Source: an uncultured Lachnospiraceae bacterium
GTDB lineage: Bacteria; Bacillota; Clostridia; Lachnospirales; Lachnospiraceae
Reading direction: 5' to 3'
NCBI GenBank assembly: GCA_910585205.1
Contig: CAJUCC010000038.1
Coordinates: 1-49,214 of the forward strand
Length of the DNA stretch: 49,214 bases
The position numbers were made by a program, and so were the translations under genes. Shown here piece after piece: positions 9,076 to 17,409 of the stretch (positions are counted from its first letter, which is position 1; each line of letters begins with the position of its first letter). The notes beneath the pieces are model-generated. The model had not been told where the DNA came from. It was given only the letters and a program-made list of their open reading frames with translations, and did not search any database.

Positions 9076-10566
9076 ATGGGAAAATCAACCGGATTTATGG
9101 AATATGCGCGCAGAACATCCAAAGCGGAGCCGCCGAAAACGAGAATCAGGCATTTTAACGAGTTTCACACACACCTTCCGGAAGCGGAACAGCGTCTGCA
9201 GGGCGCCCGCTGTATGGAGTGCGGGGTGCCGTTCTGCCAGTCCGGTATGACGCTGGACGGTATGGCAAGCGGCTGTCCGCTGCACAATCTGGTGCCGGAA
9301 TGGAATGATCTGGTTTACCGGGGAAACTGGAAAGAGGCATATAACCGTCTGATAAAGACAAATAACTTTCCCGAGTTTACGGCCAGAGTGTGTCCCGCAC
9401 TGTGCGAGAAAGCCTGTACGTGCGGGCTGCACGGCGAGGCGGTGGCGACGAAGGAAAACGAATATGCCATAATCGAAAACGCCTATGCACAGGGGTACGC
9501 ACAGGCCAGAGCGCCCAAAGTCCGAACCGGGAAAAAGGTGGCGGTGATCGGCAGCGGTCCCGCCGGGCTCGCCGCGGCGGACCAGTTGAATAAACGGGGA
9601 CACAGTGTCACCGTATTTGAGCGTTCCGACAGAGCGGGCGGACTTTTGATGTACGGTATCCCCAATATGAAACTGGAAAAATCCGTCGTGGAGCGGAAAC
9701 TGCGGATTATGGAAGCGGAGGGCGTTGCGTTTGTGACGGGCGTGGACGTCGGAAAGGATGTAAAAGCCGAAAAGCTGTTGAAAGAATACGACAGGGTAGT
9801 GCTGGCCTGCGGTGCATCGCGGCCCCGGGACATTCAGGCGCCGGGCAGGGAAGCGGAGGGTATTTATTTTGCCGTGGATTTTCTGAAAGCCAATACCAGG
9901 AGCCTGCTGGACTCTGCCTTTTCCGATGGGAAATATATACAGACCAGAGGGAAAGATGTCGTAATCATCGGCGGCGGTGATACGGGCAATGACTGTGTGG
10001 GAACGGCGGTGCGGCATGGCTGCAAGTCCGTGACCCAGATCGAGATGATGCCCAAGGCGCCCGACACCCGTGCGGACGACAATCCCTGGCCCGCCTGGCC
10101 CAGAGTGGCCGTGACGGATTACGGTCAGGAGGAGGCCATTGCCGTGTTCGGCCATGATCCCCGGATATACGAGACTACCGTGAAGGAATTTCTGAAGGAT
10201 AAAAACGGAAAGCTGAAAGGGGTAAAGACTATAAAGCTGCGCCGGGAGCAGGACGAAAACGGCCGTTTTGTCATGAAAGAGATCGCGGGCAGCGAGCAGA
10301 TGCTGCCGGCGCAGATCGTGCTGATTGCCGCCGGGTTTTTGGGCAGTGAAAAATATGTGGCGGACGCCTTCGGCGCAGCACTTGACGAGCGGGGCCGGGT
10401 GAAAACGGAACCGGGCGGATACCGCACAGGCGTGGAGACGGTGTTTGCCGCGGGCGATATGCACAGAGGGCAGTCACTTGTTGTCTGGGCCGTTCGGGAG
10501 GGCAGAGAGACTGCCAGAGCGGTCGACGAAAGCCTGATGGGATATACGAATCTCGGAACGCAATAG
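9076..10566 (+). CDS. gltD: Glutamate synthase (NADPH) small subunit
   Basis: Supplies electrons from NADPH through FAD and Fe-S clusters to GltB. 496 residues. The N-terminal Fe-S domain has two Cys-rich motifs (CMECGVPFC with CPLHN, and CPALCEKACTCG). An FAD Rossmann motif (VAVIGSGPAGLAAA) and an NADPH Rossmann motif (VVIIGGGDTGNDC) follow, and the C-terminal FAD-contact motif VFAAGDMHRGQSLVVWA is present. The ATG at 9076 is preceded by AGGAGG. It is co-transcribed with gltB and ends at a strong hairpin. Confidence 0.97.
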   Translation: MGKSTGFMEYARRTSKAEPPKTRIRHFNEFHTHLPEAEQRLQGARCMECGVPFCQSGMTLDGMASGCPLHNLVPEWNDLVYRGNWKEAYNRLIKTNNFPEFTARVCPALCEKACTCGLHGEAVATKENEYAIIENAYAQGYAQARAPKVRTGKKVAVIGSGPAGLAAADQLNKRGHSVTVFERSDRAGGLLMYGIPNMKLEKSVVERKLRIMEAEGVAFVTGVDVGKDVKAEKLLKEYDRVVLACGASRPRDIQAPGREAEGIYFAVDFLKANTRSLLDSAFSDGKYIQTRGKDVVIIGGGDTGNDCVGTAVRHGCKSVTQIEMMPKAPDTRADDNPWPAWPRVAVTDYGQEEAIAVFGHDPRIYETTVKEFLKDKNGKLKGVKTIKLRREQDENGRFVMKEIAGSEQMLPAQIVLIAAGFLGSEKYVADAFGAALDERGRVKTEPGGYRTGVETVFAAGDMHRGQSLVVWAVREGRETARAVDESLMGYTNLGTQ

Positions 10567-10581
10567 CTGCCCGACAAAAGT

Positions 10582-10613
10582 GCCTGTGGCTGTTTTGACA
10601 GCCGCAGGCGCTT
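10582..10613 (+). terminator. Hairpin terminator after gltD
   Basis: GCCTGTGGCTGT (10582-10593) pairs with ACAGCCGCAGGC (10598-10609) around a TTTG loop, with one G-U pair. The T tract is short (CTTTG), so termination may be incomplete. Confidence 0.6.
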
Positions 10614-10674
10614 TGCGTATTTGTGTATTATCACCAAAAAAATGTGGGTCAGCAAAAGTTTTTTCGTAAAAGAA

Positions 10675-10703
10675 TTGCTCAGATGCGATTTTTTCGCTAT
10701 AAT
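10675..10703 (+). promoter_or_regulatory. Predicted sigma-A promoter for the first chemoreceptor gene
   Basis: TTGCTC (10675-10680), 17 bases, TATAAT (10698-10703). No convincing flagellar sigma-28 promoter (TAAA and GCCGATAA boxes) was seen in this spacer. Confidence 0.55.
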
Positions 10704-10843
10704 AAATATGATGTTGCGTCTACTGGGCAAAAATGCCGCGACCACGTTGTATTACCTGACTGCTGGAATTTTGATTTATACCTTCTGTCTCAACATCATC
10801 GGTACCGGTAACAAAAATAGTGTGGATTTACAGGAGAGGAACT

Positions 10844-12538
10844 ATGGAAAAAAGGGAAAGCAGGATGTTGGGAAAAAAGAGTCAGGCTGCGCAGCTCAGA
10901 CGGCTGGTGCGTCAGGCTCTGATTTCGGTAGTGACAGGAATCGTGCTGCTGCTTGGATTTATTGCATTTAATATTGCCATGTCGAACGTACACAGTACAC
11001 AGCTTGATACAACAGTGGCATTGAATCAGTACCGCATTGGCTCCAAGACGCTCACATTTAATATACAGTCTTATGCCGTCACGGGGAACGAGGAATATTA
11101 TGACGGATATATGAAGGAACTGAATACGGACCGCAATCGGGAGAAAGCGATTGAAACATTGCAGAAATGTGCGATGACAGATGCCGAATGGGCGAGTCTG
11201 AATGAGATTGCATCCATGTCGGAAAATCTCGTTCCTCTGGAAAAAGAGGCAATCGCCCATGTGCAGGAAGGCAATTTGGAGATGGCGCAGGCGTGCGTAT
11301 TCAGCACAGAGTATGAAGATACCGTCAACCGGATCAGCCGGCAGACAGATGAGACGATTCAGAACATTTTGGACAGTAAGGAAAAAAAGCAGTCCGTATT
11401 GAAAGGGATGCAGATTGTTTTTGAGGTATTGTTTGCCGTTTCTTTTCTGTATGTCGTTGCCGAGTTCGTAAAGACGATCCGGTTTTCGGAAAAGGAACTT
11501 CTGGTGCCGATCCAGAAAGTGTCGGACCAGATGGCCGTGCTGGCGGAAGGCGATTTTCACACGCCGCTTGCGCTGGAAGAGGATGACAGTGAAGTCGGAA
11601 AGATGGTTTCCTCGATTGCTTTTATGAAAAAGAATCTGCTCGGCATGGTGGCGGAAATCACGAAAACGCTCGGGGAGATGGGGAACGGCAATTACAGAAT
11701 CGAGATCAAACAGGAGTATGTGGGAGAATTTGTATCGATTAAAGAATCGTTTCAGCAGATCGGGGAGAAGATGCGGGAGACACTTCTGACAATCCGCAAT
11801 GTTTCGGAGCAGATTGAAAGCGGATCCGAGCAGTTGGCATGTGCCGCGCAGGATCTGGCGGAAAACTGTACGACACAGGCTTCCCAGGTGTCTGAGCTGA
11901 TGGTGGCATTCGAAGGCATGACCCGGAGTATGGAAGAAAATTCGCAGGAGGCGGAAGAATCCGCCAAGATTGCCTCCGAAGCGGGCGTGACGCTTGCGAA
12001 GGGCAATGAGAAGATGGAAGAGTTGAAGGATGCGATTCAGGAGATCAGCAGATGTTCAAGGGAAATCAGTTCGATTATCGAAGCGATTGAAAGAATCGCC
12101 ACCCAGACAAACTTCCTGGCGCTGAATGCGGCGATCGAGGCGGCAAGGGCGGGAGAAGCCGGCAGAGGATTCGCGGTTGTGGCAGAGCAGGTGAAAAATC
12201 TGGCGAACGAGTCGGCAAAGGCTGCCGGTAAGACAACCGAGCTGATCGAGACAACGGTTTCGGTAATGGATCGCAGTATTGCGATCGCGGACGAGACAGC
12301 GGAAAATATGAGCGCGGTTATGACCGACGCGAAAGCGGCGACGGAAAAGATGGAACAGATTGTGGAAATACTGAAAAAAGACGCGCTGCAGATGCGTGAT
12401 ATGAATGAAAACGTCGTGGAAGTATCCGGAGCCGTCGATAACAACTCGGCGACGTCGGAAGAGACGGCGGCAGTCAGCGAGGAACAGAAAACCCAGGTGG
12501 AAGCAATGGTAAAACTGATGGAACAGTTCGCAATATAA
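10844..12538 (+). CDS. Methyl-accepting chemotaxis protein with helical sensor domain
   Basis: Membrane chemoreceptor, 564 residues, that would signal to CheA/CheW at the cell pole. A transmembrane segment near residues 25-48 precedes an all-helical extracytoplasmic domain of four-helix-bundle/CHASE3 type (SYAVTGNEEYYDGY, then LVPLEKEAIAHVQEG). A second transmembrane segment, a HAMP domain (LLVPIQKVSDQMAVLAEGDF) and the cytoplasmic coiled coil follow, with the highly conserved tip NFLALNAAIEAARAGEAGRGF. The start at 10844 is chosen for GGAGAGGA upstream. The sensor resembles that of the chemoreceptor at 21555. The C-terminus has no CheR-binding pentapeptide. The ligand is unknown; the M14 peptidase gene 23 bases downstream hints at a peptide-related function, but this is inference. 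Confidence 0.93.
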   Translation: MEKRESRMLGKKSQAAQLRRLVRQALISVVTGIVLLLGFIAFNIAMSNVHSTQLDTTVALNQYRIGSKTLTFNIQSYAVTGNEEYYDGYMKELNTDRNREKAIETLQKCAMTDAEWASLNEIASMSENLVPLEKEAIAHVQEGNLEMAQACVFSTEYEDTVNRISRQTDETIQNILDSKEKKQSVLKGMQIVFEVLFAVSFLYVVAEFVKTIRFSEKELLVPIQKVSDQMAVLAEGDFHTPLALEEDDSEVGKMVSSIAFMKKNLLGMVAEITKTLGEMGNGNYRIEIKQEYVGEFVSIKESFQQIGEKMRETLLTIRNVSEQIESGSEQLACAAQDLAENCTTQASQVSELMVAFEGMTRSMEENSQEAEESAKIASEAGVTLAKGNEKMEELKDAIQEISRCSREISSIIEAIERIATQTNFLALNAAIEAARAGEAGRGFAVVAEQVKNLANESAKAAGKTTELIETTVSVMDRSIAIADETAENMSAVMTDAKAATEKMEQIVEILKKDALQMRDMNENVVEVSGAVDNNSATSEETAAVSEEQKTQVEAMVKLMEQFAI

Positions 12539-12561
12539 GACCGACAGGAGGCACATTTCCA

Positions 12562-13836
12562 ATGAAATACATAAGAAATACGGTGTTGCTTTCTGTGCTG
12601 TCTCTGTTTTTGTCTGCCGCATGCCTGCTTCCGGTCAGGGCGGCGGAGGATGCGCCGGCACAGGCGGATCTTCCGGTGTATCACGTGCGGTTTTCCGGGC
12701 CGGGATTGTATGTCTTTGCAGATCCGTCTCTGACCGGAGAGCCGACAGCGGTGCTTGCGGATCAGACACAGGTACAGGTTATCGAAGGGCCGACGGATTA
12801 TCTTGTCAGGATACGCGTTTGCGGCACGGAGCTGGAAGGGTATACGGATGTGCGATACTTGAAACGGACGGATGCCGTTGTTGCCGATTATGACATTTAT
12901 ACCTATGAAGAGATGGAAGCGGATATCCGGGAACTGCAGGCACGCTATCCCGATCTGCTGCGCGTTGACGTGACAGGCACGTCCGCAGACGGCCGCAATC
13001 TGTACGCGCTGACTATGGGCGGACAGAATGCGTCCCGGCATATTCTCGTACATGCGGGCATTCATGCCCGGGAATACATGAATCCACTGCTTGTGATGGA
13101 ACAGGTGGAACAGTGTCTGGATTATTATGACAGCGGGGTTTTTCACGGAAGCACCTATCGGGATATATTTACCAATGTGGCGGTCCATATCGTGCCGATG
13201 GTCAATCCCGACGGTATCGCCGTCAGCCAGTTCGGAGAAGCCGGCCTGCGGTCGCCGGAACTGGTGCAGATGGTGCGGATCTGCTATGCGTATGATGTCG
13301 CCGCAGGACGGACACAAAGTCCTTACGACGTATATCTGAAAAAGTGGAAAGCCAATGCCCGCGGCGTGGATCTGAATAAGAACTTTCCCTTTGGTTTTGC
13401 GATCGGCACAAGCGCCGTACAGCCCTCTTATGCGGGATTCCCGGGGCTGCAGCCGTTTTCGGAGCCGGAAGCGGCCTCTCTCGGATCTGTCACGCTGCAG
13501 TATCGGCCGGCGGTGGTAATCAGCTATCATTCGATGGGGGAAGTGGCATACTGGAATACATCCGAGAGCAAATATACGGATCTCAACACACTGTTTTCTT
13601 CTTATATGCTGTCGTTTGTCCCCTATAAGCGGATGGGAAGCGGCGGTGCGTCGGGCAGCTATCTTGACTGGATATACAGCGGTGAGACACCCGTCCGCTC
13701 GGTCACTTTTGAGACGGGCAACGTGTCCTGCCCGCTTCCGGCGGGACAATATCCCAGAATCTGGATACAGCATGAGAGCGTGCTGCAGGCTGCGGCGTGG
13801 TATGTGTTTGCCGGTTTTGCGAATGATGCGGGCTGA
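12562..13836 (+). CDS. Secreted M14-family zinc carboxypeptidase with N-terminal SH3-like region
   Basis: 424 residues with a signal peptide (basic MKYIR, hydrophobic core, cleavage near VRAAED). Residues about 35-105 resemble a bacterial SH3 wall-binding module (VYHVRFSGPGLYVFADPS onward). The M14 peptidase domain follows: zinc ligands H168 and E171 in HAGIHAREYM, substrate motif VNPDG, RGVDLNKNFP, third zinc ligand His in VISYHSMG, and catalytic Glu in VTFETG. All catalytic elements are present. M14 enzymes of this type commonly cut gamma-D-Glu or D,L-bonds in peptidoglycan stem peptides. AGGAGG precedes the ATG, and the gene lies 23 bases after the chemoreceptor, suggesting co-transcription. 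A truncated M14 gene occurs at 47508. Confidence 0.9.
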   Translation: MKYIRNTVLLSVLSLFLSAACLLPVRAAEDAPAQADLPVYHVRFSGPGLYVFADPSLTGEPTAVLADQTQVQVIEGPTDYLVRIRVCGTELEGYTDVRYLKRTDAVVADYDIYTYEEMEADIRELQARYPDLLRVDVTGTSADGRNLYALTMGGQNASRHILVHAGIHAREYMNPLLVMEQVEQCLDYYDSGVFHGSTYRDIFTNVAVHIVPMVNPDGIAVSQFGEAGLRSPELVQMVRICYAYDVAAGRTQSPYDVYLKKWKANARGVDLNKNFPFGFAIGTSAVQPSYAGFPGLQPFSEPEAASLGSVTLQYRPAVVISYHSMGEVAYWNTSESKYTDLNTLFSSYMLSFVPYKRMGSGGASGSYLDWIYSGETPVRSVTFETGNVSCPLPAGQYPRIWIQHESVLQAAAWYVFAGFANDAG

Positions 13837-13894
13837 ATGATTCCGTTTGTTGTGGAAGACGGATTCTTTGTGAAAATTTCCGAGGGGTGGGGCA

Positions 13895-15022
13895 ATGCAA
13901 TTTGTAAAGAGTGATGATCTGAAAGTCGGCATGCGCCTGGCGCGGCCGATTTATAACAGAAATGGTGTCTTGTTGTATGAGAGGAACTCCAAACTGACCG
14001 GACAGGGTATTTTGAGTATCCGCACATTTGGTCTGATCGGCATTTTTATTCTGGAACCGGCGGAGCCTGTCCCGCCGATGACGGCGGATGATCTTGAATT
14101 TGAGCGTTTCCAGATGATGCAGGTATTCAGCATTGAGGAAGAGATGAAGCGGCTGTGGGATACCCGCAAGGCAGGCAAAGTCGAGACAATCGTCAGCAAT
14201 ATCATTCGCAGTTACGGGAACCTGGATCATAAGATCAATTTTATTCAGGGCTTGCGCAGCCGGGAGGATTATCTGTATAAACATTCGCTGAATGTGGCGA
14301 TTTTGTGTGCCATGATTTGTCATGCGATGAAACTCGGGAAAAATGTACAGCATTCCGCAGTGCGCGCGGCGGTTCTGCATGACATCGGCCAGCTCCGCCT
14401 TCCCCGTGATATGATCGGAAAAAATGATCTGGACGCGGAAGAGAAGCGCGTTCTCGACAATATGCAGGCAGAGGGATTTCGGATTCTCGATCAGGCCTAT
14501 ATGGGGGACGCTTCGGTGAAGCGGATTTGCGGGCAGTGTTACCGCTGTATCCGGGATTTTCAGGACGGGCAAAAGCCTGACATTCATATTTCCGAAGAGG
14601 CGAAGGTAATGGCGGTGGCGCAGACATACGATCAGATGACTGCCATGCAGTTCGGGCAGAACCCTTCGTCCGAGGTGACAGCGGTCAGACATCTGCTGGA
14701 GCATCCCGATGTCTATGACGCAAGGGCGGTCAGGGGGCTGCTGGATTCGATTCACATTCTGGCGCCCGGCACGAGCGTGGAACTGAATACGAGAGACAAG
14801 GCGCTTGTAATCAGCGTTAATCCCGGCAATATCCTGCGTCCCGTGCTGCTGAATTTTCGGGATAACAGTGTGATTGACCTCGAGCTGCGCGGCAACCGGG
14901 ATATTGAGATTACGGATATTATGAAAACGATGGACAATCGCCATGTGATGGATACGGAGGCGTTGAAACGGCAGGGATTTATGGTGGAAGAGCCAAAGTA
15001 TGTGGAAGTATCGGGAAACTGA
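13895..15022 (+). CDS. Degenerate HD-GYP-like protein
   Basis: 375 residues, cytoplasmic. The N-terminal region of about 100 residues is typical of HD-GYP proteins that start VKSDDLKVGMRLARPIYN. The HD part follows: HSLNVAILCAMICH, then LHDIGQLRLP (H162, D163; the usual Lys after HDIG is Gln). The second half lacks the HHE and GYP motifs: where HHERWDGSGYP would stand it reads CYRCIRDFQDGQKPD, while the following helix VMAVAQTYDQMTA is well conserved. HD-GYP proteins hydrolyse c-di-GMP; loss of these residues suggests a binding or scaffold role rather than catalysis. GAGGGG precedes the ATG. It lies 58 bases after the M14 gene and ends at a strong terminator. Confidence 0.85.
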   Translation: MQFVKSDDLKVGMRLARPIYNRNGVLLYERNSKLTGQGILSIRTFGLIGIFILEPAEPVPPMTADDLEFERFQMMQVFSIEEEMKRLWDTRKAGKVETIVSNIIRSYGNLDHKINFIQGLRSREDYLYKHSLNVAILCAMICHAMKLGKNVQHSAVRAAVLHDIGQLRLPRDMIGKNDLDAEEKRVLDNMQAEGFRILDQAYMGDASVKRICGQCYRCIRDFQDGQKPDIHISEEAKVMAVAQTYDQMTAMQFGQNPSSEVTAVRHLLEHPDVYDARAVRGLLDSIHILAPGTSVELNTRDKALVISVNPGNILRPVLLNFRDNSVIDLELRGNRDIEITDIMKTMDNRHVMDTEALKRQGFMVEEPKYVEVSGN

Positions 15023-15038
15023 CGAAGTTATGCGTGCA

Positions 15039-15081
15039 GACAGCGGCTGTGGAGATGCGATCCACGGCCGCTGTCGGTTTT
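15039..15081 (+). terminator. Strong hairpin terminator
   Basis: GACAGCGGCTGTGGA (15039-15053) pairs over 15 positions with TCCACGGCCGCTGTC (15061-15075) with one G-U pair, followed by GGTTTT. It separates the HD-GYP-like gene from the convergent thiT gene. Confidence 0.7.
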
Positions 15082-15101
15082 GAGGGGGATGTTCATCTCT
15101 G

Positions 15102-15764
15102 TCAGGATACGGACTGTTTCACCCGGATCATTGCATTTTTGACCGGCGGCAGCAGGAGCAGAATAATGGTGACAGCCGCTTCCGCGAAAATATAAATGCC
15201 GTTATAGGTCAGGGAGTAGAGGAGCGGATCCCATCCTTCCCAGGCATATGAGGCGAAAAAGATCCGCCCGGAGAGCACGGTGAATACATAGCGGCCCAGA
15301 ATGCCGGCGATATAGCCTTTGATAAGTCCGTGCCGTGCCTGTGTGAAAAGACCGGAAAGCCCAAGCGCACCGAAGGCGAGCAGATAATCCAGGATCAACT
15401 GTGCCGGATAGAGGATATAGGGATCTATAAGCACCTGCAGCAGGCTGTAGGCGACGCCCGTCATCAGACCGGCTCCCAGACCGAACCAGTAGCCGGGCAG
15501 ACAGACGATCAGCATGGAGAGCAGCGTGACGGAACCGCCCCAGGGGAATTGAAACAGTTTGACGTTGGAGAGTACGGTTCCCAGAGCGATGGCCGCAGCG
15601 CAGAACGCGAGTTGCCTGACGGAGAGTTTTCGGCTTTTCCTTGCGGAAAAAAGCATGGCGGCCAGCAATAAGACGACTATGATGACAGCCAGAAGCAGGT
15701 TTCCCATTGTGGTCGGGACATAGGTCACATCATTTTGTTCGTTGGTGATAACATCGTACAACAT
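15102..15764 (-). CDS. thiT: Thiamine ECF transporter substrate-binding subunit ThiT
   Basis: 220-residue integral membrane S-component that binds thiamine and works with the shared EcfA/A'/T energising module, which is not encoded here. It has six predicted membrane segments after a short N-terminal stretch. ThiT-type features include the LAFCAAAIALGTVLSNVKLFQ helix, GGSVTLLSMLIVCLPGYW and a C-terminal aromatic segment with WDPLLYSLTYNGIYIF. The start at 15764 has AAAGGAGG eight bases upstream. The TPP riboswitch in its leader independently supports thiamine as substrate. Confidence 0.92.
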   Translation of the reverse strand: MLYDVITNEQNDVTYVPTTMGNLLLAVIIVVLLLAAMLFSARKSRKLSVRQLAFCAAAIALGTVLSNVKLFQFPWGGSVTLLSMLIVCLPGYWFGLGAGLMTGVAYSLLQVLIDPYILYPAQLILDYLLAFGALGLSGLFTQARHGLIKGYIAGILGRYVFTVLSGRIFFASYAWEGWDPLLYSLTYNGIYIFAEAAVTIILLLLPPVKNAMIRVKQSVS

Positions 15765-15822
15765 AAAAAAATCCTCCTTTGCATTACAACAAAAAGAGGG
15801 GCTGCTGACAGTAGAGCATATG

Positions 15823-15923
15823 TCCATGCTCCGCTTCCTTACGCCGGTATTATCCGGTTCAAGTAATGAGGGTTTAAAACGGTCCGTGCCGTTTCGTCTC
15901 AGCCAATAAGCACCCCTAGCGTG
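15823..15923 (-). promoter_or_regulatory. TPP riboswitch (THI element) controlling thiT
   Basis: Read on the minus strand, the leader contains CTAGGGGTGC, the conserved GGCTGAGACG, a variable arm, then ACTTGAACCGGATAATACC and GGCGTAAGGAAGC. These are the hallmark blocks of the thiamine-pyrophosphate aptamer. It lies between a sigma-A promoter and the thiT start. About 60 bases separate the aptamer end from the start codon. No clear intrinsic terminator was seen there, so control may act on translation or through a weaker hairpin. Confidence 0.95.
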
Positions 15924-15950
15924 TAATATATGTAGTTTGTTTTCGCTATT

Positions 15951-15979
15951 ACTATAGTATGGCGCAGGGAAAAAGTCAA
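15951..15979 (-). promoter_or_regulatory. Predicted sigma-A promoter of thiT
   Basis: On the minus strand TTGACT (15979-15974), 17 bases, TATAGT (15956-15951). Both hexamers are one base from consensus. Transcription would start shortly before the riboswitch. The -10 box lies in the palindrome ACTATAGT. Confidence 0.7.
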
Positions 15980-16011
15980 GTTTTGATTATTTTTATGAAG
16001 GAGAGGAGACA

Positions 16012-16653
16012 ATGACAAACAGAGAGAGAAGAGACGCGGGAGTGGCGTATCTTGCCGATGACAGTGTGGTGGAGGAAATGATGGTCTGCCGGATAATCCT
16101 GCAGAAACTGAATTTTATGGACCGCACGGATCTGGAAGGGATCAAAGCGGTGGTCAGGGAACTTCTGGGGAAGTCCGACGGCGCGCTGATTAATCCGCCG
16201 TTTTACTGTGATTATGGCAGCCATATTGAGGTCGGCAAGGATTTTTTTGCCAACTATAACTGTACGCTTCTGGATGTTGCCAGAATAAAAATCGGGGATT
16301 ACTGCCAGTTGGCGCCCAATGTGTCGATTTATACCGCGGGCCATCCCGTATATCCCGTCAGCCGGGATTCGGGCTATGAGTACGGAAAGGAAGTCACGAT
16401 AGGCGACCATGTATGGATCGGCGGCAATACGGTGGTCTGTCCCGGCGTTCATATCGGAAATAACGTCGTGATCGGCGCGGGAAGCGTGGTGACAAAGGAT
16501 ATTCCCGACTGGTGTATCGCCGCGGGCAATCCCTGTAAGGTGATCCGTCCGATTACGGATGCGGACAAACGCAAACTGTATAAAGACGAAGAGCTTGACG
16601 AAACGGCGTGGAAGGAGATTATGGAATGGGCCCGGTTACTGAAGATGGAATGA
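16012..16653 (+). CDS. Sugar O-acetyltransferase (maltose/galactoside acetyltransferase family)
   Basis: 213-residue cytoplasmic left-handed beta-helix acetyltransferase that moves acetyl groups from acetyl-CoA to sugars. The N-terminal helical Mac domain is present (RDAGVAYLADDSVVEEM). Hexapeptide repeats then carry the typical NPPFYCDYGSHIEVG, the NYNCTLLDVA segment, catalytic His in YTAGHPVYP, and IGDHVWIGGNTVVCPGVHIG. C-terminal IAAGNPCKVIRPI is standard for the Maa/LacA family. GGAGAGGAG precedes the ATG. The exact acceptor sugar is not predictable. It is divergent from thiT. Confidence 0.92.
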   Translation: MTNRERRDAGVAYLADDSVVEEMMVCRIILQKLNFMDRTDLEGIKAVVRELLGKSDGALINPPFYCDYGSHIEVGKDFFANYNCTLLDVARIKIGDYCQLAPNVSIYTAGHPVYPVSRDSGYEYGKEVTIGDHVWIGGNTVVCPGVHIGNNVVIGAGSVVTKDIPDWCIAAGNPCKVIRPITDADKRKLYKDEELDETAWKEIMEWARLLKME

Positions 16654-16684
16654 CAGGGGCGGCGGAAAGACAGGAGGAGAGACA

Positions 16685-16864
16685 ATGATACCAAAGGATC
16701 CGGCTATGCTGCTTGGCTTTATCAATCTGAAGCTGCGGGATTATGACTGTGATCTGGAACGTCTGTGCGACGATCTGGATGTGGCGCAGACGGAAATCAC
16801 GGAAAAACTGGCGGGAATCGGTTATGTATATAACAGGGAACGAAATCAGTTTCAATCCATATAA
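16685..16864 (+). CDS. DUF4250 domain-containing small protein
   Basis: 59 residues, beginning MIPKDPAMLLGFINLKLRD and ending YNRERNQFQSI. This is the characteristic beginning and end of the DUF4250 family, a short protein common in Clostridia and of unknown function. AGGAGAG stands upstream of the ATG. It lies 31 bases after the acetyltransferase and 11 bases before the next gene, so it is probably in the same transcript. Confidence 0.88.
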   Translation: MIPKDPAMLLGFINLKLRDYDCDLERLCDDLDVAQTEITEKLAGIGYVYNRERNQFQSI

Positions 16865-16875
16865 GGGGACGGGTG

Positions 16876-17409
16876 ATGGAATATACACATGTTACACATA
16901 CATTCGGCCCGGTGTTCGACGCCGATTCCGAGGTGCTGATTCTCGGCTCATTCCCGTCCGTGAAATCGCGGGAAAACCGGTTTTATTACGGGCATCCGCA
17001 GAATCGTTTCTGGAAGCTGCTGGCGGGAATCTACGGGGGCGGCGTACCCGCTGCAATAGAAGACAAGAAATCGTTTTTGCTGAGAAACCGAATCGCGCTG
17101 TGGGATGTGATCGCTTCCTGTGATATTGTCGGATCTTCCGACAGCTCGATCCGCAACGTGACGGGAAATGACATGAATGTCATATTGGAAAAAGCGAGAA
17201 TTCGGGGAATTATGGCAAACGGCGGAAAGGCTTATCAGCTTTTTTGCCGGTATTGTCTGCGCGAAGGGCAGCCGCCGCTCTATAAACTGCCGTCAACGAG
17301 CCCGGCAAACGCGGCCTGGAATCTGGAACGGTTGACCGCGGCCTGGCGGGAGACGCTCCTGGCGGATGCGTCCGGCGCGGCGGCGAAAGGGGAAGATGCA
17401 TGTCTGTGA
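16876..17409 (+). CDS. DNA-deoxyinosine glycosylase (uracil-DNA glycosylase superfamily)
   Basis: 177 residues. Removes hypoxanthine (deaminated adenine) from DNA in base excision repair. Family motifs are LGSFPSVKSRENRFYYGH with PQNRFW, which form the first active-site loop, IALWDVIASCD, and the second loop LPSTSPAN. The start at 16876 (ATG) is chosen over the GTG at 16873 because AAGGGG is better spaced. The end overlaps the next gene by 10 bases, indicating translational coupling. Confidence 0.88.
   Translation: MEYTHVTHTFGPVFDADSEVLILGSFPSVKSRENRFYYGHPQNRFWKLLAGIYGGGVPAAIEDKKSFLLRNRIALWDVIASCDIVGSSDSSIRNVTGNDMNVILEKARIRGIMANGGKAYQLFCRYCLREGQPPLYKLPSTSPANAAWNLERLTAAWRETLLADASGAAAKGEDACL

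Noticed and set aside
9085..10464. 459-codon minus-strand frame opposite gltD
   Set aside because: Antisense shadow of gltD with no start signal and no domain.
12037..14944. Minus-strand frames of 631 and 413 codons across the chemoreceptor, M14 and HD-GYP-like genes
   Set aside because: They cross gene boundaries of well-supported plus-strand genes and encode shadow-type sequence.
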